Position numbers and translations under genes: made by a program
NCBI RefSeq assembly: GCF_963360655.1
Contig: NZ_OY725712.1
Span: 1,305,902 to 1,369,901 of the forward strand
Origin: Collinsella aerofaciens
GTDB lineage: Bacteria; Actinomycetota; Coriobacteriia; Coriobacteriales; Coriobacteriaceae
DNA: 64,000 nucleotides
Direction: 5' to 3'
The notes under the pieces: model-generated
The model's database searches: none
Told to the model about the DNA's origin: nothing
The model's input: only the letters and a program-made list of their open reading frames with translations
Shown: piece by piece, positions 42,101 to 50,045 of the stretch
Layout: each line of letters starts with the position of its first letter
Position numbering within the stretch: the stretch's first letter is position 1

Positions 42101-42205
42101 TTAGCCCGCCGTTTGCACGTCCGGCTCCGGATGGAACTCGTACTCCGGCTCCATCATCTTCTTCCAGGTCTTCCTGTAGCGCCCGTCCTCGAGCTGCTCG
42201 CGCAT
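42101..42205 (-). pseudogene. Short minus-strand ORF, possible gene remnant
   Basis: An open frame of 34 codons from an ATG at 42205 gives MREQLEDGRYRKTWKKMMEP and ends PDVQTAG. The same frame stays open further upstream to within the 61-bp repeat, where it meets a stop. Charged, protein-like composition suggests the tail of a larger gene cut at the repeat junction. I do not recognise the family. Confidence 0.3.
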
Positions 42206-42220
42206 GAGCGGCGTCCTGTT

Positions 42221-42281
42221 CCCGTCGCGCCTACCTCCAAGGCATCCGCTTCCTCATCGCCCTGCTCCACACGCTCTAGAA
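42221..42281 (+). repeat. Right copy of the 61-bp direct repeat
   Basis: It is an exact copy of 31387-31447, standing here without the rest of the M20 peptidase gene. Confidence 0.95.
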
Positions 42282-42282
42282 G

Positions 42283-42361
42283 CCCGGAAAAGCTGCACGA
42301 AGCAGCCATCTGGACCCGGAAAAGCTGCAAATCTAGGCCAAATACACCCGGAAAAGCTGCA
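42283..42361 (+). repeat. Three 15-bp direct repeats with a 32-bp period
   Basis: CCCGGAAAAGCTGCA occurs at 42283-42297, 42315-42329 and 42347-42361, exactly 32 bases apart with unrelated 17-base spacers. It starts two bases after the right 61-bp repeat. The following stretch to 42581 holds a short inverted repeat (GTATGGG 42427-42433 / CCCATAC 42453-42459) and the prfA ribosome-binding site AAAGGAG. Confidence 0.75.
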
Positions 42362-42581
42362 AACCGCAGGTGAAGGAGTTACATTCCGTGCGGGTTATAT
42401 GCAGGTATGCCTGCGCACGCTATCATGTATGGGTTAGACCGCAACTATGTACCCCATACGCGAAGGGATGCGCATGTATCTGAAGATCGACATGTTCTAG
42501 CTGGGCTTACCCCCGCAGTGGCGCCGCGCGCCCCATCAACTCTGCCGATTTTCACCTTCACGCACATAAAGGAGTCCCGCC

Positions 42582-43649
42582 ATGCGCGACAAGCTCGAAA
42601 AGATTATTAAGGCCTACGAGGAGCTCGAGAAGAAGCTCTCCGACCCGGCCGTCGCCTCCGACATCAAGGAGTTCACGCGTCTCAACAAGGAGTACGCACA
42701 CCAGTCCGACCTCATCGCCGCCTCGCGCGAGTACATCGGCGCGCTCGATGACATCGAGGCCGCCAAGGAGATGCTCCGCGACACCAGCGATGCGGACGAG
42801 AAGGAGATGCTCCAGATGGACATCTCCGAGAACGAGGAAAAGCTCCCACAGCTCGAGGAAGACATCAAGTACATGCTCATCCCGAGCGACCCCAACGACG
42901 ACAAGAACACCATCGTCGAGATCCGCTCCGCCGCCGGTGGCGACGAGGCCGCCATCTTTGCCGGCGATCTGTACAAGATGTACCAGCGCTTCTGCGAGTC
43001 GCGTGGTTGGAAGACCACGGTGCTCGATTCCAGCCCCAGCGAGGCTGGCGGCTTTAAGTCCATCGAGTTCAAGGTCGAGGGCGACCGCGTCTACTCCGTC
43101 ATGAAGTACGAGTCCGGCGTGCACCGCGTCCAGCGTGTCCCCAAGACCGAGTCCCAGGGCCGTATCCAGACTTCCACGGCTACCGTCGCCGTGCTTCCCG
43201 AGGCCGAGGAGATCGACGTCCAGATTAACCAGTCCGATCTGCGCATCGACACCTACTGTGCTTCCGGCCCTGGCGGTCAGTGCGTTAACACTACCTACTC
43301 CGCCGTGCGCATTACCCACCTGCCCACCAACACCGTGGTGCAGTCGCAGGAGCAGCGCTCCCAGATTCAGAACCGCGAGGTCTGCATGCAGATGCTGCGC
43401 GCCCGTCTGTACGAGATGGAGCTCGAGAAGCAGCAGGCCGAGCTCGGTGCCGAGCGTCAGAGCCAGATCGGCCACGGCAACCGTTCCGAGAAGATCCGTA
43501 CCTACAACCAGCCCCAGGACCGTGTGACCGATCACCGCATCGGCTTCAACTCCACCTACAACGGCGTGCTTCTGGGCGACCAGCTCGGCACCGTCATCGA
43601 GGCCCTCGCCGCCGCCGAGCGAGCCGAGAAGCTGGCACAGGCTGTGTAG
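42582..43649 (+). CDS. prfA: Peptide chain release factor 1
   Basis: This 355-residue class I release factor recognises UAG/UAA and triggers peptide release. The stop-codon recognition loop of RF1 is visible as RVPKTESQGRIQTS (PxT motif), and the catalytic GGQ is in ASGPGGQCVNTTYSAV (near residue 228). The N-terminal coiled-coil domain and full length match RF1. AAAGGAG lies 8 bases before the ATG. It is the first gene of a conserved order (prfA, prmC, sua5), interrupted here by a repeat element and hicAB. Confidence 0.97.
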   Translation: MRDKLEKIIKAYEELEKKLSDPAVASDIKEFTRLNKEYAHQSDLIAASREYIGALDDIEAAKEMLRDTSDADEKEMLQMDISENEEKLPQLEEDIKYMLIPSDPNDDKNTIVEIRSAAGGDEAAIFAGDLYKMYQRFCESRGWKTTVLDSSPSEAGGFKSIEFKVEGDRVYSVMKYESGVHRVQRVPKTESQGRIQTSTATVAVLPEAEEIDVQINQSDLRIDTYCASGPGGQCVNTTYSAVRITHLPTNTVVQSQEQRSQIQNREVCMQMLRARLYEMELEKQQAELGAERQSQIGHGNRSEKIRTYNQPQDRVTDHRIGFNSTYNGVLLGDQLGTVIEALAAAERAEKLAQAV

Positions 43650-43812
43650 GTTCCGCCGTTCTACCGAACGGCGGACCAGCCGACGCTGCGCGGGCCGCAT
43701 TTGGACAATCTGACGTTCAACTTCAAGGGCGCGACCAGAAGGTCAGCGCCCTTTCGTTTCACGTCACCTTGTCTCAAATGCGACCCGCTCGCTGTCCGTC
43801 CTCTACCTGCGG
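43649..43812 (+). ncRNA. Structured repeat element, copy C
   Basis: The first hairpin (GGTTCCGCCGTTC, loop TACC, GAACGGCGGACC; 43649-43677) starts on the last base of the prfA stop codon. Outer stem: CGCATTTG (43696-43703) with CAAATGCG (43775-43782). Inner hairpin: GGGCGC-GACC-AGAA-GGTC-A-GCGCCC. The arrangement is the same as copies A, B and D with different paired bases. Confidence 0.7.
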
Positions 43813-43862
43813 CGCTGCCTTGCTCCGGATGCGGTATGCTCAACCTGCGGCGCCTTAGAGGT

Positions 43863-43889
43863 AGTCATTGGGGACGTTCTTAAATGACT
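43863..43889 (+). repeat. REP-like short palindrome with GGGGAC motif
   Basis: AGTCAT (43863-43868) and ATGACT (43884-43889) flank TGGGGACGTTCTTAA. A near-identical unit lies at 59421-59447, again just after a copy of the structured element. Confidence 0.6.
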
Positions 43890-44281
43890 AGGTTGGGCAC
43901 ATTGCTTTGAGATGTTATTCAATCGGCTTTGATGGCCATGAAGTCGGCTACCTGCTCAAAGAAATTAGCGGCATTCATCTGCTATTGAAAATAATGCTCG
44001 AAAAATCGTTCAAGAAGTCGCGGGGCGATTTTTGATGCGTCGCGCGTCAAGTGATTTGGCAAGTTCTTGGTTAGATATTGGTTAGTTTTGGGGCAACCTT
44101 GCCAAAAGCTTGACGAATGCAAATCTAGACGTCGGCGAATGAACACTTTGAGCGAGCTCGGTGCAAAAATCTGGGCTGATTCTCGATAATCGCCTTCAAT
44201 CGTCCCTTGCCAAGCGCTGGCCTCGCGTACAATCTGCTCCGACATTCGCGCGCCGTCCGGCGCTTAAGAGGGGAGGGCCCC
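43890..44281. other. Gene-free, AT-richer stretch with a broken minus-strand frame
   Basis: On the minus strand a frame from 44245 reads to a TAG at 43982-43984 and continues in the same frame to a TGA at 43919-43921 (ending FFEQVADFMAIKAD). It could be a decayed small gene or chance. No promoter or RNA gene was recognised. The prmC ribosome-binding site closes the stretch. Confidence 0.3.
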
Positions 44282-45532
44282 ATGGCAAACGAGATTTGGA
44301 CCATCAAGCGTTGTCTCGAGTGGACCAAGGAGTACCTGGCCGAGCGCGGCGAGGAGCACCCCCGTCTTTCTGCCGAGTGGCTGCTGTGCGCCGCCACGGG
44401 CCTGGCGCGCATTGACCTATATATGCGCATGGACGAGACGCTTAACGCGGCTCAGCTCGAGACCATGCACGCGGCCGTTGTTCGTCGCGCTAAAGGTGAA
44501 CCGCTGCAGTACATCACCGGCAGCACGCAGTTTCGCATGATCGACGTCACGTGCGCCCCCGGCGTGCTCATTCCGCGTCCCGAGACCGAGATGCTCGTCG
44601 AGGAAGTCCTCAATTATCTGGATGCCGAGGTGCTGAGCCCCGAGGCTGCCGCCCGTCAGCGCGTTGAGCTGCCCTGGAACGATGAGGTTGAGGAGGCACG
44701 CAAGGCCGAGGCCGCGCTGGCAGACGAACGCGCGACCGCCGAGCGCCGTGCCGCTAACCTGACGGCCGCCGACGAGGCGGCGCTGGGCGGCGATGTGCTG
44801 GGCAGCCGTGCCTATGCCGAGGAGCTGGCCGACCGCGAGGCCGAGGAAGCCGCCGCGCAGGCAGCAGAAGCCGAAGCCGCGGAAGCCGCCGAGCCCGAGC
44901 TCGACGAATACGGCATCGCCATCGAGGGTGCCGACCAGGAGACGGCTTCAGCTCAGGATGCCGCTTCGCCTGCCCCAGCCGAGCCTCGCATCGCCCGCGT
45001 TCTCGAGGTCGGCTGCGGCACGGGCTGCATTTCGCTCTCCCTTGCCTGGGAGCGCCGCGGCCACATTACCTGCACCGCCACCGATATCGAGCCGCGCGCT
45101 ATCGATTTGGCCACCAAAAACCGCGATGCGCTTGGCCTCACGTCCGACGAGGTCGCCTTTAGTCTCACCAACCTGGTGAGTTCTATTCCCCGCGAAGAGT
45201 GGGGCACCTTCGACGTGCTTGTCTCCAACCCACCTTACATCCCGACCGGCGTCATGCGCTCGCTGCCGCACGAGGTCAAGGATTTTGAGCCCGACCTGGC
45301 GCTCGAGGGCGGCGCCGACGGCCTCGATATCTTCCGCCGCCTGCTCAATGCGGCGCCTTACATGCTGCGCGCCGGCGGCCTGTTTGCCTGCGAGCTCTAC
45401 GAGGGTGCCCTCGATGCCGCGGCCGAGCTCTGTCGCCAGGCAGGCCTTTCGGACGTGCGTATCGTCCATGACCTCACCGATCGCCCCCGCATCGTCCGAG
45501 CCATCGTCACCGAGCCCAAACAGCGCCAGTAA
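44282..45532 (+). CDS. prmC: Release factor glutamine methyltransferase with large Ala/Glu-rich insert
   Basis: PrmC methylates the Gln of the GGQ motif in release factors, fitting its place after prfA. The ATG at 44282 is preceded by GAGGGGAG. The N-terminal helical domain has QYITGSTQFRMIDVTCAPGV and IPRPETEMLVEEVL. The AdoMet domain has LEVGCGTGCISLSLAWER and the catalytic NPPY in LVSNPPYIPT. At 416 residues it is far longer than the usual near-280. About 120 residues rich in Ala and Glu (roughly 120-240) are inserted between ETE..VEEVL and the LEVGCGTG motif. The insert looks disordered or helical and has no recognised domain. Confidence 0.93.
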   Translation: MANEIWTIKRCLEWTKEYLAERGEEHPRLSAEWLLCAATGLARIDLYMRMDETLNAAQLETMHAAVVRRAKGEPLQYITGSTQFRMIDVTCAPGVLIPRPETEMLVEEVLNYLDAEVLSPEAAARQRVELPWNDEVEEARKAEAALADERATAERRAANLTAADEAALGGDVLGSRAYAEELADREAEEAAAQAAEAEAAEAAEPELDEYGIAIEGADQETASAQDAASPAPAEPRIARVLEVGCGTGCISLSLAWERRGHITCTATDIEPRAIDLATKNRDALGLTSDEVAFSLTNLVSSIPREEWGTFDVLVSNPPYIPTGVMRSLPHEVKDFEPDLALEGGADGLDIFRRLLNAAPYMLRAGGLFACELYEGALDAAAELCRQAGLSDVRIVHDLTDRPRIVRAIVTEPKQRQ

Positions 45533-45546
45533 TATTTATTAACTGG

Positions 45547-45576
45547 TTAGCAAAAATTATAAAGTAGTTTATAATT
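45547..45576 (+). promoter_or_regulatory. hicAB promoter with overlapping palindromic operator
   Basis: TTAGCA (45547-45552) and TATAAT (45570-45575) have a 17-base spacer. A perfect 9-bp inverted repeat, AATTATAAA-GTAG-TTTATAATT (45555-45576), covers the spacer and -10 box. This is the expected layout for autorepression by HicB or HicAB. Confidence 0.75.
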
Positions 45577-45600
45577 AGGACGGCTGAAAGAGGTCGGCCC

Positions 45601-45786
45601 ATGCAACCTCCTACCTTTCGGGAAATCATTGCCCTACTCAAGCACGATGGATTCGTGAAGGTCGCGCAAGTCGGTAGTCATGCTAAGTATGTTTCTGGTG
45701 ACCGTGTTGTCACCGTGAACGGCTCTGGTGGTGATCGACCAAAGAAGGGCACGTGGGCAAGTATTCGTCGCCAAGCTGAATGGTAG
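45601..45786 (+). CDS. hicA: HicA-type toxin (mRNA interferase)
   Basis: This 61-residue protein has the HicA double-stranded-RNA-binding-like fold: FREIIALLKHDGFVKVAQVG followed by SHAKYVSGDRVVTVNG, with the catalytic His in GSHAKY (His27). HicA cleaves mRNA unless bound by HicB. The antitoxin gene follows after 11 bases. Confidence 0.9.
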   Translation: MQPPTFREIIALLKHDGFVKVAQVGSHAKYVSGDRVVTVNGSGGDRPKKGTWASIRRQAEW

Positions 45787-45797
45787 TTGGAGGCAAA

Positions 45798-46244
45798 ATG
45801 AGGCAGCGATTTACCTATGACTGCGTTCTCATAAAAGAAGACGACGGTTACTGCGCCAGTTTCCCGCAGATTCCCGGCGCCTTTGCCGATGGCGATACGC
45901 GCGAAGAAGCGATTGCCCATGCCACCGAGGCACTGATGGCGTTTTTGGCCGACGACCTCAACAACGGTTTGACTCCGGCAGGGTACGAACGCTCGGCCGA
46001 GGTCGTGGCCCTTTCAGTCGAAATCGACCACGAGGACGCTCGGGAAGCGGCGTGCCGAACATTTAAAGACGCAGCGCTGGACCTCAAAGTCTCCGCTCCG
46101 CGGATTACCGCGCTGGTCAAAGCCGGAAAGCTCGATGTTGAACTTGTCGACGGCCGTCGGATGATAACGATAGACAGCATCGAGCGCTACGCCGCCCAAG
46201 AACGCCACGCCGGCAGGCCAAAGAAGTTCGTCGCAGTCCAATAA
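45798..46244 (+). CDS. hicB: HicB-type antitoxin with C-terminal DNA-binding part
   Basis: This 148-residue protein starts at the ATG at 45798 with GGAGG before it. The partially degraded RNase H fold of HicB is seen in CVLIKEDDGYCASFPQIPGA, DGDTREEAIAHATEAL and similar strands. A C-terminal helix-turn-helix region follows (LKVSAPRITALVKAGKLDVE), then an arginine- and lysine-rich end. It should neutralise HicA and repress the operon through the palindrome at 45555-45576. Confidence 0.9.
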   Translation: MRQRFTYDCVLIKEDDGYCASFPQIPGAFADGDTREEAIAHATEALMAFLADDLNNGLTPAGYERSAEVVALSVEIDHEDAREAACRTFKDAALDLKVSAPRITALVKAGKLDVELVDGRRMITIDSIERYAAQERHAGRPKKFVAVQ

Positions 46245-46378
46245 CCCCCTCACTTTCACCGACTACTAGAGCCGCTCACCAAACCAACATGCGCTCTGGG
46301 CAAATAGGTTGAACGTTTCGTGCGAGAATGCCCCACAGTAAACAAACTTGCACCAGAGCGTAAGGGGCTGGCATACAC

Positions 46379-47122
46379 ATGCAGACGGTCTATCGGGTAT
46401 ACGAGGGAGCGCGCGAGCCGCATCGGCTTGCAGTCGAGCGCACGGCCGAGCTACTCGGTCGCGGCGGCCTGGCGCTTATTCCAACCGAGACGGTCTACGG
46501 TGTCGCCGTGGCGGTCAACGCCTTCTCGGATGCCGTTCCACAAGATACAAGTGAACCTCTGCCGTGGCCGCGCGATCCGCAGGCCACCGTCAACGGCGCC
46601 GCGGTCCCCGCACTCGGCACCGGCTATCGTCGTATCTTTACCCTCAAGCAGCGCGAGCTCACCCAAACGGTTGCCTGGCTGGTCGATGATGCCGAGGCAC
46701 TCGACCGCTATGGCGTGGATATCCCTAACGAGGCCCGCGTGCTCGCCCGACGATGCTGGCCGGGCGCCCTGACTATCGTGGTTAAGGCGGCCCCCTGCGT
46801 GCCGACCTTTATGCGCGCCGCCGACGACACGGTGGCACTTCGCGCTTCGGCCTCGCCCGTGGTGCAGGCGCTCATCCGCGCCTGCGGCAGCCCTCTTGCC
46901 TGCACCAGCGCCAACACGCATGGCGCGCCCGCGCCGGCAAGTTTTGTCACGGTGGAGGAGCGCATCCTGGAGGGGGTCGATGTGGCCGTCGACGCCGGTG
47001 AGACCCCGTGTCGCGACGCCTCAACCATCGTGTCGTTTCAGCACGGCGAGCTCCAGATCCTGCGCCAAGGCGCACTTCCCGCATCAGAGATCGAGCGGGT
47101 CCTGTCCGACCCGATGCAATAG
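46379..47122 (+). CDS. Sua5/YciO/YrdC-family threonylcarbamoyl-AMP synthase
   Basis: This 247-residue enzyme forms threonylcarbamoyl-AMP, the first step of tRNA t6A37 synthesis. Motifs: GGLALIPTETVYGVAVAV (near 30-47), the KxR region RRIFTLKQRELTQ (near 85), ARRCWPGALTIVVKA and LACTSANTHGAPAP (near 176). An insert of about 30 residues (DAVPQDTSEPLPWPRDPQAT and following) separates TETVYGV from the KxR motif, unlike most relatives. The C-terminal SUA5 domain is absent, so it is a TsaC-type protein. The order prmC-sua5 is conserved in many bacteria. Confidence 0.9.
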   Translation: MQTVYRVYEGAREPHRLAVERTAELLGRGGLALIPTETVYGVAVAVNAFSDAVPQDTSEPLPWPRDPQATVNGAAVPALGTGYRRIFTLKQRELTQTVAWLVDDAEALDRYGVDIPNEARVLARRCWPGALTIVVKAAPCVPTFMRAADDTVALRASASPVVQALIRACGSPLACTSANTHGAPAPASFVTVEERILEGVDVAVDAGETPCRDASTIVSFQHGELQILRQGALPASEIERVLSDPMQ

Positions 47123-47135
47123 AAAGGTGTAAGCG

Positions 47136-48677
47136 ATGTCGTTGAATCTAGGTAGCCTGGGTATGGAAGACGCCTCGTTTAGCTTTGGCGGTTCCTACAT
47201 CATGGCGCTCGACTGCGGCACTACCTCGGTACTCGCGACTATCGTCGACGAGTACGGCTGCATCGTCGCCCAGGCGCGTCGTAGCGTCAAAACCAGCTTC
47301 CCGCGCCCCGGCTGGGTGGAGCAGGATCCCACGGAGGTGCTTGCCAGTCAGATCGGCGTGATGATGGAGGTCCAGTTTAAGAGCGGCATCCATTCTGACC
47401 GCATCGCCGCCATCGGTATCTCCAACCAGCGCGAGACCACGGTGGTGTGGGACCGCATAAGCGGCCAACCCATCTATAACGCCATCGTGTGGCAATGCCG
47501 TCGCACCGCACCTCTGATCGACGAGCTGGTCGAGCAGGGCGCAGAAGAGCTGGTGCGCTCCCGCACGGGGCTTACGCTCGACCCGTATTTCTCGGCCTCC
47601 AAGGTGCAGTGGATCCTCGACAACGTCGATGGTGCGCGTGAGAGCGCGGCGGCGGGCGACCTCATGTTCGGCACCATCGACACCTGGCTCATCTACAACC
47701 TCACCGGCGGTCAGGTATTTGCCACCGACTACACCAATGCCAGCCGCACCGCGCTCTTTAATATCCATGCGCTCGATTGGGACGACGATCTGCTGGCGCT
47801 TTTCGACGTCCCGCGTTCCATGATGCCCGAGGTTCGTTGGAGCTCGGGCGACTACGGCCGCGTCGCGAGCGACATCATGACCAACATGCCACCCATCATG
47901 GGCGTGGCGGGCGACCAGCAGGCGTCGCTGTTCGGCCACTGCTGCTTCCATCCCGGCCAGACCAAAAACACCTATGGCACGGGTTGCTTTATGCTCATGA
48001 ACACCGGCGACGAGATCGTCGAATCCAAGAACGGTCTGGTCTCCACGATCGGTATCGCCGCGGACGGCAAGATCAGCTATGCGCTCGAGGGTTCTATCTT
48101 TGCCGCCGGCTCAACCATGAACTGGCTGCGCAACAACATGGGCATCATCTCGAGCGTGAGCGAGTCCGCGCAACTCGCCACTTCGATTAACGACAACGAG
48201 GGCTGCTACTTCGTCCCCGCCTTCGCAGGCCTGGGCGCTCCCTGGTGGGACCCGCATGCTCGCGGTATCGTGTGCGGCCTGACCGGCGCCTCGAGTCGCG
48301 CGACCATTGTGCGTGCGGCCTGCGAGTCCATGGCCTACCAGAGTTATGACGTGCTACGCGCCATGGAGCAGGACGTGGGACTTTCGATTGAGCGCCTGTC
48401 CGTCGATGGCGGTGCCTCGCGCAACGAGTTCATCATGCAATTCCAGGCTGATCTGCTGGATATTCCCGTGCTGCAGTGCGAGACGGTGGAGACCACGGCG
48501 ATTGGCGCCGCGTACTTGGCGGGCCTTGCTGTCGGCTATTGGGAGGATTTGGAGGAGCTGGAGCAAAACGCTCAGATCGTCAAAGTCTTCCATCCTCACA
48601 TGTCCGCCGAGCGCCGTGAGAGCAACCTCGCTGGTTGGCGTGATGCCGTCAAGCGTTCGCTCAACACCGCTCAGTAG
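47136..48677 (+). CDS. glpK: Glycerol kinase
   Basis: This 513-residue FGGY kinase phosphorylates glycerol to glycerol 3-phosphate. The N-terminal phosphate-binding motif is MALDCGTTSVLATIVDEYG (near 22). GWVEQDP, NQRETTVVWDRISGQPIYNA, FMLMNTGDE and the FGGY signature 2 region (DGGASRNEFIMQFQADLLDI near 422) are present. The length matches GlpK. No glycerol facilitator or dehydrogenase is adjacent. About 16 residues before the conserved start are not family-like. Confidence 0.95.
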   Translation: MSLNLGSLGMEDASFSFGGSYIMALDCGTTSVLATIVDEYGCIVAQARRSVKTSFPRPGWVEQDPTEVLASQIGVMMEVQFKSGIHSDRIAAIGISNQRETTVVWDRISGQPIYNAIVWQCRRTAPLIDELVEQGAEELVRSRTGLTLDPYFSASKVQWILDNVDGARESAAAGDLMFGTIDTWLIYNLTGGQVFATDYTNASRTALFNIHALDWDDDLLALFDVPRSMMPEVRWSSGDYGRVASDIMTNMPPIMGVAGDQQASLFGHCCFHPGQTKNTYGTGCFMLMNTGDEIVESKNGLVSTIGIAADGKISYALEGSIFAAGSTMNWLRNNMGIISSVSESAQLATSINDNEGCYFVPAFAGLGAPWWDPHARGIVCGLTGASSRATIVRAACESMAYQSYDVLRAMEQDVGLSIERLSVDGGASRNEFIMQFQADLLDIPVLQCETVETTAIGAAYLAGLAVGYWEDLEELEQNAQIVKVFHPHMSAERRESNLAGWRDAVKRSLNTAQ

Positions 48678-48800
48678 GGTTGCGACGAGCTGCTCGATAC
48701 AACAAACCGTTAAACTTATGCACGGCGCGAGGCAACAACGTCGCCAGGCGTCTTGTCAGCAAGGCCATCTTCCGGCCGCAACGAAAGGGGCAATCAACCC

Positions 48801-49448
48801 ATGACCGTCACCTACGATACGTCCCGCGTGACGCTTGTCGACCATCCGCTCGTCCAGCACAAGCTGTCGATCTTGCGCGACAAGAGCACCGGCACCAACC
48901 AGTTCCGCCAGCTCGTGCGCGAGCTTGCGCTCTTTGACGGCTACGAGGCCATGCGCGACCTGCCCATGGAAGACGTCGAGGTCGAGACTCCCATCACCAC
49001 CGCCATGTTTAAGCAGCTTGCCGGCAAGAAGCTCGCCATTGTTCCCATCCTGCGTGCGGGCCTCGGCATGGTCGACGGCATCCTCGACCTGGTGCCCTCC
49101 GCTCGCGTGGGCCACATCGGTATGGAGCGTGACGAGGTTACCCACGAGCCGCATGAGTATTACTGCAAGATGCCCAAGGATATCGACCAGCGCATCTGCC
49201 TGGTTGTCGACCCCATGCTCGCCACGGGCGGTTCGGCCGAGATGGCCATCAGCTACCTGCGCGAGCGCGGTGTTAAGGATATTCGCATGCTGTGTATCGT
49301 CGCGGCCCCCGAGGGCCTCAAGTCACTGACCGAAAAGGACCCCGACGTACATATTTATACCTGCGCCATCGACGACCATCTCAACGAAGCTGCCTACATC
49401 GTTCCCGGCCTGGGCGACGCCGGCGACCGCATCTACGGCACGCTGTAA
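48801..49448 (+). CDS. upp: Uracil phosphoribosyltransferase
   Basis: This 215-residue pyrimidine-salvage enzyme converts uracil and PRPP to UMP. It starts at the ATG at 48801 (GAAAGGGG before it) with [20 protein letters not shown]. The PRPP-binding loop is [16 protein letters not shown] (near 132), and the uracil-binding end is [16 protein letters not shown]. Full length and all motifs are intact. Confidence 0.97.
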   Translation: MTVTYDTSRVTLVDHPLVQHKLSILRDKSTGTNQFRQLVRELALFDGYEAMRDLPMEDVEVETPITTAMFKQLAGKKLAIVPILRAGLGMVDGILDLVPSARVGHIGMERDEVTHEPHEYYCKMPKDIDQRICLVVDPMLATGGSAEMAISYLRERGVKDIRMLCIVAAPEGLKSLTEKDPDVHIYTCAIDDHLNEAAYIVPGLGDAGDRIYGTL

Positions 49449-49490
49449 TCTCTGGGGCATACCGGCTAACGTCGAAAATACGAAGAAATG

Positions 49491-49525
49491 GTGCGCGCGG
49501 TCGAACAAAAGACGACCGCGCGCAC
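49491..49525 (+). terminator. Strong hairpin after upp
   Basis: A perfect 13-bp stem (GTGCGCGCGGTCG/CGACCGCGCGCAC) with a 9-base loop. No long T-run follows, so termination may be inefficient or factor-assisted. Confidence 0.6.
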
Positions 49526-49640
49526 TCCTGTTAACGGACGTTTTGCCCTGCAGGGTTCGAGAAAAACGTATTACCGTACCTGCGGCATAAAGAAGGTCTT
49601 AAGAAAACGAACAGGTGCGTATTAACCGATGCTTTTTCGG

Positions 49641-49668
49641 TTGTACTTTAGCGATTGGCTCGTACAAT
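49641..49668 (+). promoter_or_regulatory. Likely promoter of the ATP synthase operon
   Basis: TTGTAC (49641-49646) and TACAAT (49663-49668) have a 16-base spacer, and lie about 60 bases before atpI. Confidence 0.6.
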
Positions 49669-49730
49669 AGTCACCAATGTTTGGCGGGAACTGTCCTGTG
49701 AGGCGATAAAAAAGGAAAGTGAGGACGCCA

Positions 49731-50042
49731 GTGTTTCAGATAGCCGATCTGCTCGCTATCGTTGCAGGTGCCATCGCGGGCGCGATTGCCTTCCTTCCCT
49801 TTGTCTTTACGCTCAAGCCGGTTCTTGACGATAAGCAGAATGCGGACATGCTCAAGGGCATGGTGAGTCTGGCGGTCTCGGCAGTCGCCCTGCTCGTCTT
49901 TACCTTGGTTGTGTTTGCGTTGTTCGGAGAGGCATTTCGCATGTTCCTCCTGGGCGAGGCGATCGGCTTCGTGGCCTTTATGGCCGCCTGCACGGTTCGC
50001 GTCGCCAAGGCGCTGCGAGATCCTCATGAGGTCGAAAGGTAA
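49731..50042 (+). CDS. atpI: AtpI-like membrane protein
   Basis: This 103-residue protein has about three to four membrane helices and lies immediately before atpB, the place of AtpI, a helper for c-ring assembly or Mg2+ supply. The sequence itself is weakly conserved (LLAIVAGAIAGAIAFLPFVF, then two further hydrophobic segments). The call rests on position and topology. Start chosen at GTG 49731 with GAGG upstream; GTG 49719 in the same frame is possible. Confidence 0.65.
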   Translation: MFQIADLLAIVAGAIAGAIAFLPFVFTLKPVLDDKQNADMLKGMVSLAVSAVALLVFTLVVFALFGEAFRMFLLGEAIGFVAFMAACTVRVAKALRDPHEVER

Positions 50043-50045
50043 GTC

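Noticed and set aside
31387-42281. 61-bp repeats as tRNA-type attachment sites of a prophage
   Set aside because: No integrase, phage gene or tRNA was found within or beside the segment; only the repeat pattern itself supports mobility.
42283-42361. Short repeat array as a CRISPR remnant
   Set aside because: Repeats are only 15 bp and spacers 17 bp, just three units exist, and no cas gene is present.
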